In this document: one piece after another, positions 15,438 through 25,048 of the stretch
Layout: every line of letters begins with the position of its first letter
Numbering within the stretch: position 1 is the stretch's first letter
The notes under the pieces: model-generated
Databases searched by the model: none
The model's input: only the letters and a program-made list of their open reading frames with translations
What the model was told of the DNA's origin: nothing
NCBI RefSeq assembly: GCF_902459535.1
Contig: NZ_LR699554.1
Coordinates: forward strand, 1,240,001-1,304,000
Length of the DNA stretch: 64,000 nucleotides
Origin: Paraburkholderia dioscoreae
GTDB taxonomy: Bacteria; Pseudomonadota; Gammaproteobacteria; Burkholderiales; Burkholderiaceae
Reading direction: 5' to 3'
Made by a program: the position numbers and the translations under genes

Positions 15438-17042
15438 TCAGCCGCGTTCGCCGAGTAGCGCCGATTTGCCGAGCAGCGCGAACAGCAGCCCCGAGGCGAA
15501 CAGCGAAATGCCGGTGAGTAGCGCCGCATACGGCGCGGCCGCGGCGAACGCCATCGTCGAGGTGTCGGCCCAGACCTGGGTGGCGAGTGTTTGCGTGTCG
15601 AGCGGAGAGAGCAGCAGCGTCGCGTTCAGTTCGGTGACGACCGAGATGAACACCATCGCCGCGGCCGCGCCGAGTCCGGGCGCCGCCAGCGGCAACACCA
15701 CGCGAAACAGCGTTTGCGACCAGTTCAGGCCGAGTGCGCGCGCGGTCTCTTCGAGGCGCGGCTGCGCCTGCATGAAGGCGGCGCGCACACTGACCAGCGC
15801 CACCGGCATGAACAGCATCGCGTAGGCGATCACCAGCAGCGTTGCGCTCTGATAGAGCGGTTGCAGCACGTGTACCGCGAGCGACACGATCGCCAGCGCG
15901 ATCACCAGACCCGGCACGCCTTGCGCGAGAAACACCGTGCGTTCGAACAGCGTCGCGAAACGGGTCGGATAGCGCACCAGCAGGAACGCGAGCGGCACGA
16001 CGAGCAGCGTGGTCAGCAACGCGGCGGCAAGGCCGAAACCGAGCGAGGAGAGCGTGGCGTTGAACAGCAGTTCGGGCGAAACGTCGGCCGGCGTGACGGC
16101 GGCCGCGCCCGGTTGCGTGAGCCAGTAGCCGATCATGCCGAGCGGCACGCCCAGCGTCGTGACCGACAGCAGCGCAAAGCCCGCGACGACGATCCAGCGC
16201 CATACGCCGAGGTCGTAGCGCAGGACCGCGCGCCGTGTTCCGCGGTCGACGCGTTCATAACGCGCCGCACCGCGCACACGAAACTCGAAGGCCAGCACGA
16301 TCAGGCAGATCACGATCAGCAGGCACGCGAGCAGCGAAGCGCCGCCGCCATCGAAACTGGTGCGGAATTCCGCGTAGATCTGCGTGGTGAACGTGCGAAA
16401 ACGCAGCAGCGTAAACGCGCCGAATTCGGACAGCACGCCGAGCGCCACCAGCAGCATGCCGCCGAGCAGCGCGGGGCGTAGTTGCGGCAGCACCACGCGA
16501 ATGAAGGTCGTCCATCGGTTGCAGCCGAGTGCGCGCGCGCTTTCTTCGAGCGCGGGATCCATGCTGCGCAGGGCGGCGGCGACCGGCAGATAGACGAGCG
16601 GGAAATACGCGCAGGTGAGCACCAGCAACGCGCCCGCGAAGTCCTGCAGATCCAGGCTCAGCGACACCCACGCATAGCTCGAGATGAACGCCGGCATGGC
16701 GAGCGGCGCGGCGCTCAACACGGCCCACGCGCGGCGTCCGGGCAAGTGCGTGCGTTCGACGAACCATGCGGCGGCCGTGCCGATCACGGCGGAAACCAGC
16801 GTGGTCGAGACGGTGATCATCAACGTGTTGACCAGCAACTCGCCGACGAGCGGGCGGAACACCAGATCGACCGCCTCGGCCGCGCCGAAGCTCGCTGCGC
16901 GCCAGAACGTAAACGCAATCGGCAGCAACACCAGCAAAGCGCTGAGTGCCGCTGCCGCGAACAGACCGCGCGGCGCGCGCGAACGGGCGCGCGCCGGGAT
17001 AGGGGAGACAGCCGGTGGGCCGGCTGACAAAGCTTCGCTCAT
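15438..17042 (-). CDS. fbpB: Ferric iron ABC transporter permease, FbpB-like (fused double permease)
   Basis: A 534-residue permease with two tandem transmembrane domains. Each carries the ABC permease EAA-type loop (ALEESARALGCNRWTTFIRVVLPQLRP in the first, LEETARALGLNWSQTLFRVVLPLAAP in the second), shown here by their first halves. This duplicated layout and length are typical of FbpB/SfuB ferric permeases. The start ATG abuts the fbpA stop codon with no gap. Confidence 0.9.
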   Translation of the reverse strand: MSEALSAGPPAVSPIPARARSRAPRGLFAAAALSALLVLLPIAFTFWRAASFGAAEAVDLVFRPLVGELLVNTLMITVSTTLVSAVIGTAAAWFVERTHLPGRRAWAVLSAAPLAMPAFISSYAWVSLSLDLQDFAGALLVLTCAYFPLVYLPVAAALRSMDPALEESARALGCNRWTTFIRVVLPQLRPALLGGMLLVALGVLSEFGAFTLLRFRTFTTQIYAEFRTSFDGGGASLLACLLIVICLIVLAFEFRVRGAARYERVDRGTRRAVLRYDLGVWRWIVVAGFALLSVTTLGVPLGMIGYWLTQPGAAAVTPADVSPELLFNATLSSLGFGLAAALLTTLLVVPLAFLLVRYPTRFATLFERTVFLAQGVPGLVIALAIVSLAVHVLQPLYQSATLLVIAYAMLFMPVALVSVRAAFMQAQPRLEETARALGLNWSQTLFRVVLPLAAPGLGAAAAMVFISVVTELNATLLLSPLDTQTLATQVWADTSTMAFAAAAPYAALLTGISLFASGLLFALLGKSALLGERG

Positions 17043-18074
17043 TTACAGCAGGCCTGCCTGACGCAGCAGCTTGCCGGCCTGGCTGTCGTCGCCGAGTTGC
17101 TGGATCGTCAGCGGCGGCGGGCTCAGTTCGGCAAAAGGCTTGAGGATCGGATCCGGTGCGATGCCTGCGTGCAGCGGATATTCGAACATCACGTGGCTGT
17201 TCGCCATCAACTGTTGCGCGCGGTCGCTGACCAGGTACGCGAGAAACTTCTGTGCGCCGTCCGCGTTGTGGGCGGACTTGAGCACCGCGGCGCCCGACAC
17301 GTTCACCGCCGCGCCGGCGTCGCCGTTGCCGAAATGATAGATCGCGCTGCGGGTTTTGCTATCGCCGAGTTCGGCATGCAGACGCGCCCAGTAGTAGTTG
17401 TTGATCAGGCCGGTCGCGACACCGCCGCGGTTCACGGCGGCGACCACGCCTTCGTCGTCGTCGAAAATCTGCGCGTTGGCTTTCAGGCCCTTGAGCCATT
17501 GCACCGTTTGCGCTTCGCCCTTCAGCGCGAGCACGGCGGAGACGAGCGGCAGAAAGTCGCCGTCGCTCGGGGCAATACCGATCTTGCCTTTCCATTCCGG
17601 CCTGGCGAGATCGAACAGCGATTGCGGCAGTTGCGCTGCCTGGACCTTGGTGGTGTTGTAGGCGAGCACGTTTTCACGCGCGGTCACCGCGACCCATGCG
17701 CCGCTCGGCGAGCTGAAACGCGCCGGCACGGTGGCGAGCGTCGAGCTGTCCACCTTGCTCAGCAGGCCTTTCTCTTCGAGCAGCATCAGCTCCGGCGAGT
17801 TTTCCGTGAAGTACACGTCGGCGGGTGTGGCGGCGCCTTCGGCGACGATCTGCGCGGCCATCGCCGGGCCTTCGCCGTTGCGGATCTTCACCGAGATGCC
17901 CGACTGTTTTTCGAAGTCCCTGGCAAGCAGATTGACGACCTGCTCGTGCTGCGCGTTATACAGCGTGATCGACGCGGCCTGAGCCGCCGAGGGCATCGTC
18001 GCGAAAGCGGCCAGCATGAGCGCGGCCACGCTGCCCAGAACACGCAGACGAGTGCCAAACGAGTTGTAAGCCAT
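17043..18074 (-). CDS. fbpA: Ferric iron periplasmic binding protein, FbpA-like
   Basis: A 343-residue periplasmic protein. A Sec signal peptide ends near AAQA-A (about residues 1-33). The mature part opens ITLYNAQHEQVV, as in FbpA/FutA proteins, and the adjacent tyrosines in INNYYW (227-228) correspond to the Fe(III)-ligating Tyr pair of FbpA. It captures ferric iron in the periplasm for FbpBC. Placed 60 bases after the efeB-like gene, pointing to direct hand-over of iron released by that peroxidase. Confidence 0.92.
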   Translation of the reverse strand: MAYNSFGTRLRVLGSVAALMLAAFATMPSAAQAASITLYNAQHEQVVNLLARDFEKQSGISVKIRNGEGPAMAAQIVAEGAATPADVYFTENSPELMLLEEKGLLSKVDSSTLATVPARFSSPSGAWVAVTARENVLAYNTTKVQAAQLPQSLFDLARPEWKGKIGIAPSDGDFLPLVSAVLALKGEAQTVQWLKGLKANAQIFDDDEGVVAAVNRGGVATGLINNYYWARLHAELGDSKTRSAIYHFGNGDAGAAVNVSGAAVLKSAHNADGAQKFLAYLVSDRAQQLMANSHVMFEYPLHAGIAPDPILKPFAELSPPPLTIQQLGDDSQAGKLLRQAGLL

Positions 18075-18134
18075 GATTCAGAGTCCGTTGTGATGTTGTA
18101 GTTGATTTGTGTTTTGTTGACTGCCCTGCGTGCT

Positions 18135-19442
18135 TCAGGTCTCGAACAATCCCGCGCCGATATACGAACCCGGCTTCGCGCCCGGCGGCACGGCGAAAAT
18201 CGCGCTGCCGACATGCGTCGTGAACTGGTTCATCATGTCGAACTTCGCGAGTCTGTCGTTGATCGGAATGAAGCCGGTGCGCGGGTCGCTCTGATGCGCA
18301 ATGAAGATGAGGCCCGCGTCGTACTCCGTTTCCTGGCGCCATGGCGGCCAGCGTTCGATATAGAAGTTGGTGCCGTCGTTATACGAGTACGAACGGCGCA
18401 GAATCTGCGCGCCGTTGTTGCTCGCCTGATTCGACAGACGCACGTGCGAGTTCTCCGGAATCACCGGATTGCCGTCCTTGTCCTCTTCCTTCAGGTCGAC
18501 GGCGTCGAACTCGTTCTTCTTGCCGATCGGCGCGCCGCTGTACTTGTGGCGCCCGAACACCTGTTCCTGGAAGTCCAGTTCGGTGTTGTCCCAGTGCTCC
18601 AGCGTGATGCGGATGCGCCGCACCACGGTGTAGGTGCCGCCTTCCATCCACGGCGCGTCGGCGCTGGCGCCGGCCCACACGAACTGGTTCATCAACTGCG
18701 GCTTCGCGGTGGACGGATTGTTGGTGCCGTCCTTGAAGCCCATCAGATTGCGTGGCGTCTGACCGCGCGGACCCGACAGGAAGCCGGACTGGCCCCAGCG
18801 CATCGCCGCCGTGCCGTACGCCATGCGCGACAATTGACGCACAGCGTGAAACGCAACCTGCGCGTCGTTCGCGCAAGCCTGGATGTACAGGTCGCCGCCG
18901 GTTTTCTCCTTGATCAACTGGTCGCCGTTAAAGCGCGGCAGATCGACGAGCGCGGCGGGGCGGCGCGCGGCGAGGCCGTAGCGATCCTTGCCTTCATGCG
19001 TGAAGAGGCCGGGGCCGAAGCCGAAGGTGATCGTCAGCCCGCACGGGCCGAGGCCGAGCACGTCGCCGGAATCGGGCGCGGCCTTGTTGTCGCCGGCATC
19101 GCCCGTGGGCAGCGGCGCGGCCGTGCCGCCTTGCGTGAGACGCGCGGCCGCCTCGGTCCACGCACGCAGCAGGGCGATCACGTCGTCACGCTTCTCGGTG
19201 GTCAGATCGAGTGCGGCGACGTACGTGTGGCTTTGCTGCGGCGTGACGATGCCGCCCTGATGCGCGCCGTAGAACGGCTCGACGGCCATCTGCGGATCGG
19301 CGGCGGCATGCGGCTGCGTTTTGCCGAGCGCATTCTGCGGCGCAGCCAGGCCCGCGCCGAGGCTCGCGCCCGCCGCGACCGCGACGCCGCCCGCCTTGAG
19401 GAACCCGCGCCGTGAGGGCCGCGGGGGTTGATCATTTGCCAT
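18135..19442 (-). CDS. efeB: Tat-exported DyP-type peroxidase / deferrochelatase, EfeB-like
   Basis: A 435-residue DyP-family heme peroxidase. A twin-arginine signal SRRGFLK (10-16) with an Ala-rich segment sends it folded to the periplasm. The catalytic GFKDG motif lies at 235-239 and the proximal heme His is expected in NSHVRLSN (H333). E. coli EfeB works with EfeU and EfeO in iron uptake and has been proposed to take iron from heme. Here EfeU and EfeO are absent and the partner is FbpABC. The start ATG at 19442 sits 37 bases after the beta-propeller gene. Confidence 0.93.
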   Translation of the reverse strand: MANDQPPRPSRRGFLKAGGVAVAAGASLGAGLAAPQNALGKTQPHAAADPQMAVEPFYGAHQGGIVTPQQSHTYVAALDLTTEKRDDVIALLRAWTEAAARLTQGGTAAPLPTGDAGDNKAAPDSGDVLGLGPCGLTITFGFGPGLFTHEGKDRYGLAARRPAALVDLPRFNGDQLIKEKTGGDLYIQACANDAQVAFHAVRQLSRMAYGTAAMRWGQSGFLSGPRGQTPRNLMGFKDGTNNPSTAKPQLMNQFVWAGASADAPWMEGGTYTVVRRIRITLEHWDNTELDFQEQVFGRHKYSGAPIGKKNEFDAVDLKEEDKDGNPVIPENSHVRLSNQASNNGAQILRRSYSYNDGTNFYIERWPPWRQETEYDAGLIFIAHQSDPRTGFIPINDRLAKFDMMNQFTTHVGSAIFAVPPGAKPGSYIGAGLFET

Positions 19443-19479
19443 GGTTACTTCACCTTCGTTTGGCTTTGGAATGCGCGAC

Positions 19480-20631
19480 TTACTTCGCGAGCACCAGCGT
19501 GTTCACGTCGTCCTGCACGTAGTAGAAACCGTCGCCTTCAGGCGTCATCGCGAGGCCGAACAGGTCGCCGTTGCCCGGGGGCGATTGCGCCTTGTCGGTG
19601 TCGATCCAGCGCGCGTAAATCTGCTTGCCGCTGGCCGGATCGATTTCCACGATCTGGCCGTTCAGCGCATTGGTCACGAGCAGGTGGCCGTTGGGCGCGG
19701 TCACCATCGCGAGCGGCCGGTGCAGCAGGCCGTCGGCGGTCAGTTGACGGCCGACGCCCGCGCTCGTGTCGCGCGTCATGGGTTCGTCGATTTCGGTGAT
19801 GCGGTTGCCGATCGCGTCGGAGACATACAGCAGTTTCTGATCGCCCGAGAGCGCGAGGCCGGTCGGGCCGACGAGGAACACGCCCTTGTCCGCCTGGGCG
19901 CCGAAGCCGCTGCCCACCACCGTTTCCTTCTTCACGACCGGCGGCTTGCCGGCCGGCACGTCGAGATCCAGACGCAGCACGGTGGCCTGCTTGAACACCG
20001 GCGGATTGCCGTCCGCGCCGCCCACGCCGAAGCCGGCCATGCTGACGAACAGCGTCGCGCTGGTGCCGTTGTCGACTACCGCCATGTTGCCCCACGGATC
20101 GTTGATGTTCGGGCTGCTGATGGTCGAGGCGACCTTGCCTTGCGGATCGATCACGATCAGGCAGCCGGCGCCCTTCGTGCCGGTGGTGCCGTCGTTGCTC
20201 GGCGTGCTGCCGACGATCACGTAGCCGGACTTCAGCATCGTCATCGCGGTCGACAGGCCGATGCCGCCGGGGCATTCCTTCAGGTCGCGCGGCACCGTGG
20301 CGAACACCGTCATCTCTTTGGTGTCGGGGTGATAGTTGATGATCGTGCTGCCGGTGCCCTGCAGATTGGTTGAGTTATTGAAGTTGCCGACCAGCACATC
20401 GCCTTGCTTGACCGTGCCGGCCGTGACCGGCGCGACCACCACGGCGTACGGATTCTGGTCGCCGTTGCCCGGCACGGTGTTGATCAGCGTGGTGTGATGC
20501 TTGACGGTTTCGAGGAAACCTTGCGGTTCGGCGTGCGCGCTGCCGGCGCTCACGAATGCGGCTGCGCCGACAGCGGCGGCGATCAGGGCCCGCGCGGCGC
20601 GCGGCGAAAACTTGCGCGTGGGGTTGTTCAC
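19480..20631 (-). CDS. Secreted NHL/YncE-like beta-propeller protein
   Basis: A 383-residue exported protein. The GTG at 20631 follows GGAGG by seven bases and gives a short basic lead, a hydrophobic stretch and an AHA-type cleavage site near residue 35. The mature part has recurring GLALS..LLYVSDAIGNRITEID-type strands seen in NHL/SMP-30/YncE propellers. Function unknown. Its position between a porin and a periplasmic peroxidase suggests a periplasmic role in iron or heme handling, which is inference. The open frame continues upstream to 20859, but that part lacks a signal sequence. Confidence 0.82.
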   Translation of the reverse strand: MNNPTRKFSPRAARALIAAAVGAAAFVSAGSAHAEPQGFLETVKHHTTLINTVPGNGDQNPYAVVVAPVTAGTVKQGDVLVGNFNNSTNLQGTGSTIINYHPDTKEMTVFATVPRDLKECPGGIGLSTAMTMLKSGYVIVGSTPSNDGTTGTKGAGCLIVIDPQGKVASTISSPNINDPWGNMAVVDNGTSATLFVSMAGFGVGGADGNPPVFKQATVLRLDLDVPAGKPPVVKKETVVGSGFGAQADKGVFLVGPTGLALSGDQKLLYVSDAIGNRITEIDEPMTRDTSAGVGRQLTADGLLHRPLAMVTAPNGHLLVTNALNGQIVEIDPASGKQIYARWIDTDKAQSPPGNGDLFGLAMTPEGDGFYYVQDDVNTLVLAK

Positions 20632-20732
20632 GATTGAGCCTCCGTGCCTGCGCACAAAGCGGGGGTTGCGGTCATGATCGAAAGCATGGGATTCGATATT
20701 GTCGGTAGCGTGTGAATTGGGCGCGGGTGTCA

Positions 20733-22265
20733 TCAGAAATTGATGTTGGTCCGCAGGCCGATGACGAACGTGTTGCGCAGCGGTTGCGTCGGATCGTTCG
20801 GATTCTGGCCGGCGCCGGCGTTGAAGGTGTATTGCGCATCGGCTTGCAGTTGCCACCACGGATTGACCTGATACTGGTAGGTCGCCTCGAGCGTGGTTTC
20901 ACTGGTGCGCACGCCATAAGGACCGTTGCTGAATGCGCGGCTGTCCAGATCGAGGCCGTTCACGTGGTTGCCGACCTTGATGTAGGTGAGCGCGAGGCCC
21001 ACGCTGTCGTTGTCGCGGCCGGCGAACGGCGCTTTCATCACCACGCCGAGGTTGGCGGCGAGGCTCACCAGGTTGCGGTCGCCGGGCGCGCCCATCACGC
21101 GCGCGAATACGCCGATGCTGCGCGCCTCGTCCGGGTCCGGACGCCAGATCATCTGGTCGGCCACCGCGTAGATGCTGTAGTCGCCGTGATGATTCTGGGC
21201 GACGCCGCTGGTGGCCGGACTGGCGAGCGACAGGCCGGTGTTGTCGTAGCGTTGGTCCGCGAAGCTGCCGTTGTTGTACCAGACACCGAGCTTGTAGGTG
21301 CCGGGCAAACCGCCGCCGCCCGCGCCGACCATTTCGCCGTCGGCCGGCTGGTTGATCGCATACTGCAATTCGCCGATGAACAGCGTGCCGTTGTGCAGGT
21401 TGAAGTTGGTGCCGCTCTTGTTGTCGGGGTTGTTGCCGAGCGGATCGCCGTCGAATACGCCGGCCAGCGCGGTCAATGAAGGCGTGATCTGGCCGCGCAC
21501 GCGCACGCCGAGGTCGGACAGCGGATACGCCGGGCCGCCGGACGGCATGTCATACGAGGGCAGGGCAGGCCAGCCGAACATCGTGTTGACGAACAGCGCC
21601 GAATACGTGCTGGTGATGAATTCCTGGTCGATACTTTGCTGACCGATCTTCACGTCGATGCGCCTGTTCAGGAACGACTGCTGATACCACAATTCCCACA
21701 GGCGAGTGGCGTCGTCCGCTTCGATGCCGCTCGCCGTGTTCAGCGTGCCGAGCTTGTTGGCGCTGAGATTGGCGCCGTGAATCTGCAACGCGCTGACATT
21801 GAACAGGCCGCCCGGCAGGCCGAATGCCTTTTGCGTGTCCAGTTGCACGGTGCCGGTCGTCAGGCCGTCGTAGTCGGCGCCGTGCGCGAGACCGCCGCGC
21901 AGGTTGGCGAGCACTTCGCTGGTTTCGGTGAGCGTGAAGGTCACGCCGTATTTGCCGAGCCAGGGGCGCAGGCCGCCGATGTCGCCGAGCATCTGCTGTC
22001 GATTCCAGAAGCCGGTCCACTGGTTCGTCTGGGTCGCCTGAATCTTCAGGTCGGCCTCGGGCGCTTCCGGCGTGGCGTCGGGATTGGCTTCGGCCATGGC
22101 CGCGCCGGCTGTCAGCGAAGCCCACGCGAACGCCGTGCAAAGCGCGGCGCGCCGCATGGAGGGCAAACAGGCGAGGCGCGAACGGCGCGCCGCACTGGCG
22201 CGTGGCACGGAATCGCGAAACGGACGCGCTTTCACGCGGGGTCCGTTGAAATGGGCGAACTTCAT
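20733..22265 (-). CDS. OprB-like carbohydrate-selective porin family protein
   Basis: A 510-residue outer-membrane protein. It has a long N-terminal signal region (about 1-58, ending AAMA-E), then a DIGGLRPWLGKYGVTFTLTETSE block and WYQQSFLNRRIDVKIGQQ, as in OprB-family porins, and a terminal Phe (INF) as expected for outer-membrane barrel proteins. The start is the ATG at 22265 with AAGGA upstream. It is the first gene of the iron operon. OprB homologues usually pass sugars; in this context it may pass iron chelates, which I cannot verify. Confidence 0.88.
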   Translation of the reverse strand: MKFAHFNGPRVKARPFRDSVPRASAARRSRLACLPSMRRAALCTAFAWASLTAGAAMAEANPDATPEAPEADLKIQATQTNQWTGFWNRQQMLGDIGGLRPWLGKYGVTFTLTETSEVLANLRGGLAHGADYDGLTTGTVQLDTQKAFGLPGGLFNVSALQIHGANLSANKLGTLNTASGIEADDATRLWELWYQQSFLNRRIDVKIGQQSIDQEFITSTYSALFVNTMFGWPALPSYDMPSGGPAYPLSDLGVRVRGQITPSLTALAGVFDGDPLGNNPDNKSGTNFNLHNGTLFIGELQYAINQPADGEMVGAGGGGLPGTYKLGVWYNNGSFADQRYDNTGLSLASPATSGVAQNHHGDYSIYAVADQMIWRPDPDEARSIGVFARVMGAPGDRNLVSLAANLGVVMKAPFAGRDNDSVGLALTYIKVGNHVNGLDLDSRAFSNGPYGVRTSETTLEATYQYQVNPWWQLQADAQYTFNAGAGQNPNDPTQPLRNTFVIGLRTNINF

Positions 22266-22602
22266 CGAAATCCTTATTGGTGTTGTATCGACTGATTTGA
22301 ACCGTTGCGGCACGTCGCCGCGTGTCCGCGATTTTGCCGCATCGGTTCGCGACACCAACTGCAGCAGATGGCGAGATCGTACGCATGCGAAATAGGTGCG
22401 TCAACACAAATGAGAACGATTCGCATCAATATTACTGACATATAACTTTGCTCTTTACGCACTGCTACGAAAGGCTATTTGCATGTAATTCGCGGTGAAT
22501 GTGATCGTAATGAAACCGTATGGTGGTGGTCCTATCGAACGCGTTGCGGGGTGTGCTGTCGAATCCGCACACCTACCCATAACGCCCATTCAGGAGATAG
22601 AT
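22266..22602. other. Intergenic region with the iron-operon promoter
   Basis: A 337-base divergent gap between the porin gene (minus) and a secreted-protein gene (plus). It contains a likely Fur box at 22411-22425 in an AT-richer patch (about 22395-22455). No further gene is visible. Confidence 0.5.
22411..22425. promoter_or_regulatory. Putative Fur box of the iron operon
   Basis: TGAGAAC-G-ATTCGCA matches the 7-1-7 Fur consensus form TGAGAAT-N-ATTCTCA at 12 of 14 positions. It lies about 150 bases before the porin start, in the only AT-rich part of the gap. It would place the porin-propeller-efeB-fbpABC genes under iron repression. Confidence 0.6.
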
Positions 22603-23286
22603 ATGAACAAACGCATGGTGTTGATTTCGTTGCTGGCGAGCGGCGGTTTGCTGGTGAGCGGCGTGTCGAATGCGCAGCTGAATCTCAAGCAGTTCGGCAT
22701 AGGCGGCGGTGACAGTTCGGCGGGCGCTGGGGCGACGGCGTCGTCGGGCGGCGTGTCGCAACTGTTGCAGACCTATGTGGGCGCGAACCAGCAGGTGCTC
22801 AGCGGGCAGTCGAGTCTTGCCTCCGCGATGGGTATGAGCAGTGCGGCAGGACAGGCGCAGCAGGCGGCGGGATTGCTGAGCGGCGGCACGCCTTCGGTGA
22901 GTCAGTTGACCCAGGTCGGCAGCACGCAGCAGTCGCTCTCGCAAACGCTGACCCAGGCCTTCGCGAGCCGGGCAGGCGGCACGGCGTCGGCTACGCCGAT
23001 CAACAAGGAGGCCTTTACTGACGGTTTGTCTTCGCTCGGTAAGGGCGTGAGCCAGTACTCCAGCCTGCAGTCGGGGCTCGGCAGCATCGGCCAGATGAGT
23101 CCGTCGTCGCTGCTGCAGGCGGGCATGAATCCGCAGACGGCGCAGAGCGCCTCGTACATCGCACAATCGGCGCCGGGCCAGTTGCAATCGTTGATGTCGA
23201 CGCTGAGCTCGGCCGTGCAGTTCGCGTCGAGCCACGGCATCAGCGTGCCGTCCATTGCGACCTCGGCGTTAAAGGGCGGACAGTAA
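22603..23286 (+). CDS. Secreted Ser/Gln/Gly-rich protein of unknown function
   Basis: A 227-residue protein with a clear signal peptide (about 1-24, cleavage near SNA-Q). The mature part is low-complexity, rich in Ser, Gln, Gly and Ala, with repeated SxxQxLLQ-like heptads that suggest amphipathic helices, and with hardly any charge. The start is the ATG at 22603 after AGGAG (six-base spacing). I do not recognise a functional family. It is a single gene, divergent from the iron operon and followed by a GC-rich hairpin. Confidence 0.72.
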   Translation: MNKRMVLISLLASGGLLVSGVSNAQLNLKQFGIGGGDSSAGAGATASSGGVSQLLQTYVGANQQVLSGQSSLASAMGMSSAAGQAQQAAGLLSGGTPSVSQLTQVGSTQQSLSQTLTQAFASRAGGTASATPINKEAFTDGLSSLGKGVSQYSSLQSGLGSIGQMSPSSLLQAGMNPQTAQSASYIAQSAPGQLQSLMSTLSSAVQFASSHGISVPSIATSALKGGQ

Positions 23287-23305
23287 CACGCGGCTTCGGA
23301 GATAA

Positions 23306-23329
23306 GCGCCGCCCTCGCACGGGCGGCGC
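23306..23329 (+). terminator. Strong GC hairpin after the secreted-protein gene
   Basis: GCGCCGCCC (23306-23314), loop TCGCAC, GGGCGGCGC (23321-23329). A perfect 9-bp stem 20 bases after the stop codon, but no T-run follows, so it may act as a processing barrier or weak terminator. Confidence 0.45.
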
Positions 23330-23466
23330 CGGCCGGTGCTACGAAAACAGCGAAGGACCGCGGCAGCGAGCCGGCCACAAAAGCGGCTATGATCGATTCC
23401 CGAAACCGCACGGTCGCACAGAACGGATCAGCGTCCGGCGCCCAAAACCATACCGGAAGCCTGCCG

Positions 23467-24303
23467 ATGTCTCACACAGTGAATCTGGAAAACTACTTCG
23501 CCCGCATAGGCTACGACGGTCCGCGCGCGGCAACGCTGGAAGTGCTTCACACGCTTCACCGCTTGCACCCGCGCGCGATCCCGTTCGAGAACCTGAACCC
23601 GTTCACGCGGCGTCCTGTGAAACTGGATCTCGAGGCGGTGGAGCGCAAACTCGTCACCGGGCATCGCGGCGGCTACTGCTTCGAACAGAACGCGCTGTTC
23701 GCCGACGTGCTGCTTCAGTTGGGCTTCACGGTCACGCCATTGCTCGGTCGTGTGCTCTGGGGCCGCGAATCGGACGACGTTCCGCCGCGCACGCATATGG
23801 TTTTGCGCATCGACCTGAACGACGAAGCCTGGATCGCCGACGTCGGCTTCGGCAGCGTGACGCTGACCGCGCCGCTGCGGCTGACCGCGGGCCTCGCGCA
23901 GCCCACCGAACTCGGCACGTTCCGTCTTGCCGATGCATCGCGCGAGGCGCTCTATCTGGAAGTGCAGGCGCGTGACGAAAGCTGGGCGAGGGTGTACCGC
24001 TTCGATCTGCATCCGGTGGAGTGGATCGATTACGAAACCTCGAACTGGTACACGTCGACCTCGCCGGAAGCGGTTTTTGCGAGCACCCTGATCGTGTGCC
24101 GCGTGTTGCCCGAAGCGCGGCTCGCATTGCTCAACGATCAACTGAGCGAGCGCGCCGCGGACGGCCGGCTCATCAGCGAGCGGCAACTCAGGAGCGCGGG
24201 TGAACTTGCCGCGTGTCTGCGCGATCTGTTCGGCTTGAACACCGGCGAGTTCGACATCGCAGAGATATTCGAGCGCGTGCGCACGCCGGTCGCAACCGCA
24301 TAG
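23467..24303 (+). CDS. nat: Arylamine N-acetyltransferase
   Basis: A 278-residue NAT-family enzyme that transfers acetyl from acetyl-CoA to arylamines and arylhydrazines. The catalytic triad is visible: Cys in RGGYCFEQN (about 71), His in THMVLR (about 110) and Asp in IADVGFG (about 125). Family landmarks IPFENLNPF and YETSNWYTSTSP are present. The start is the ATG at 23467 (MSHTVNLENYF). Twelve bases separate it from the methyltransferase gene, so the two are probably co-transcribed. Confidence 0.95.
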   Translation: MSHTVNLENYFARIGYDGPRAATLEVLHTLHRLHPRAIPFENLNPFTRRPVKLDLEAVERKLVTGHRGGYCFEQNALFADVLLQLGFTVTPLLGRVLWGRESDDVPPRTHMVLRIDLNDEAWIADVGFGSVTLTAPLRLTAGLAQPTELGTFRLADASREALYLEVQARDESWARVYRFDLHPVEWIDYETSNWYTSTSPEAVFASTLIVCRVLPEARLALLNDQLSERAADGRLISERQLRSAGELAACLRDLFGLNTGEFDIAEIFERVRTPVATA

Positions 24304-24315
24304 CAACGAACGGCC

Positions 24316-24996
24316 ATGATCGCACGCCTCATTTTCCAAACCGTGGTCTGGCTGGTGGGCATGGGCGTGCTGCTGTTCGGCGCGGCGGGCACCTTTGCAT
24401 GGCCGGCCGCGTGGTGGTACGTGATCGAGTTGGGCGTGCTGAGCCTGTGGATCGGTTTGTGGCTGGCGCGCCATGATCCCGGCTTGCTTGCCGAGCGGTT
24501 GTCGCCGTTCGTGCAGGAGCAGCAAAGCCGCTGGGACCGCATTTTCATGGTGGGCGTTTCGGTGACGTGGTGCGGCTGGCTGGTGCTGATGGCGTTCGAC
24601 GCGATGCGCTTTCATTGGACCGCGCCACTGCCGGTCGCGCTGGTCAGCCTTGGCTCGCTCTGCGTGTTCCTGTGCCTCTTCATGTGCCGTTTCGTGTTCC
24701 AGGCCAATAGCTATGCCGCGCCGGTCGTCAAGATCCAGACGAGTCGCGGACATAAGGTGATCGACACCGGCCTTTACGCGCATGTCCGTCATCCCATGTA
24801 TTCCGCCGCCCTGCTGATGTTCGTCGGCACGCCGTTGTTGCTGGGATCGTGGTGGGGTCTGGCCTTCGTGCCGGTCATGGTGCTCGCCATCGGCTGGCGC
24901 GCGGTGCGCGAAGAGCGGATGCTGGCCGCGCAACTCGACGGTTACGCGGACTACATGTCGCGCGTGCGTTACCGGTTCGTGCCGTTCGTCTGGTAG
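24316..24996 (+). CDS. ICMT/PEMT-like membrane methyltransferase
   Basis: A 226-residue integral-membrane protein with about five hydrophobic segments. The C-terminal half carries the isoprenylcysteine-carboxyl/phospholipid methyltransferase signature VIDTGLYAHVRHPMYSAA (about 150-167) followed by EERMLAAQLDGYADYMSRVRYRF. These proteins use S-adenosylmethionine; the bacterial acceptors are mostly unknown. It begins 12 bases after nat. Confidence 0.87.
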   Translation: MIARLIFQTVVWLVGMGVLLFGAAGTFAWPAAWWYVIELGVLSLWIGLWLARHDPGLLAERLSPFVQEQQSRWDRIFMVGVSVTWCGWLVLMAFDAMRFHWTAPLPVALVSLGSLCVFLCLFMCRFVFQANSYAAPVVKIQTSRGHKVIDTGLYAHVRHPMYSAALLMFVGTPLLLGSWWGLAFVPVMVLAIGWRAVREERMLAAQLDGYADYMSRVRYRFVPFVW

Positions 24997-25048
24997 GCCG
25001 TATCGGGCCGCCGTTGCCGCCCGCGTGTCGGCTTGTCACGCATCAACC

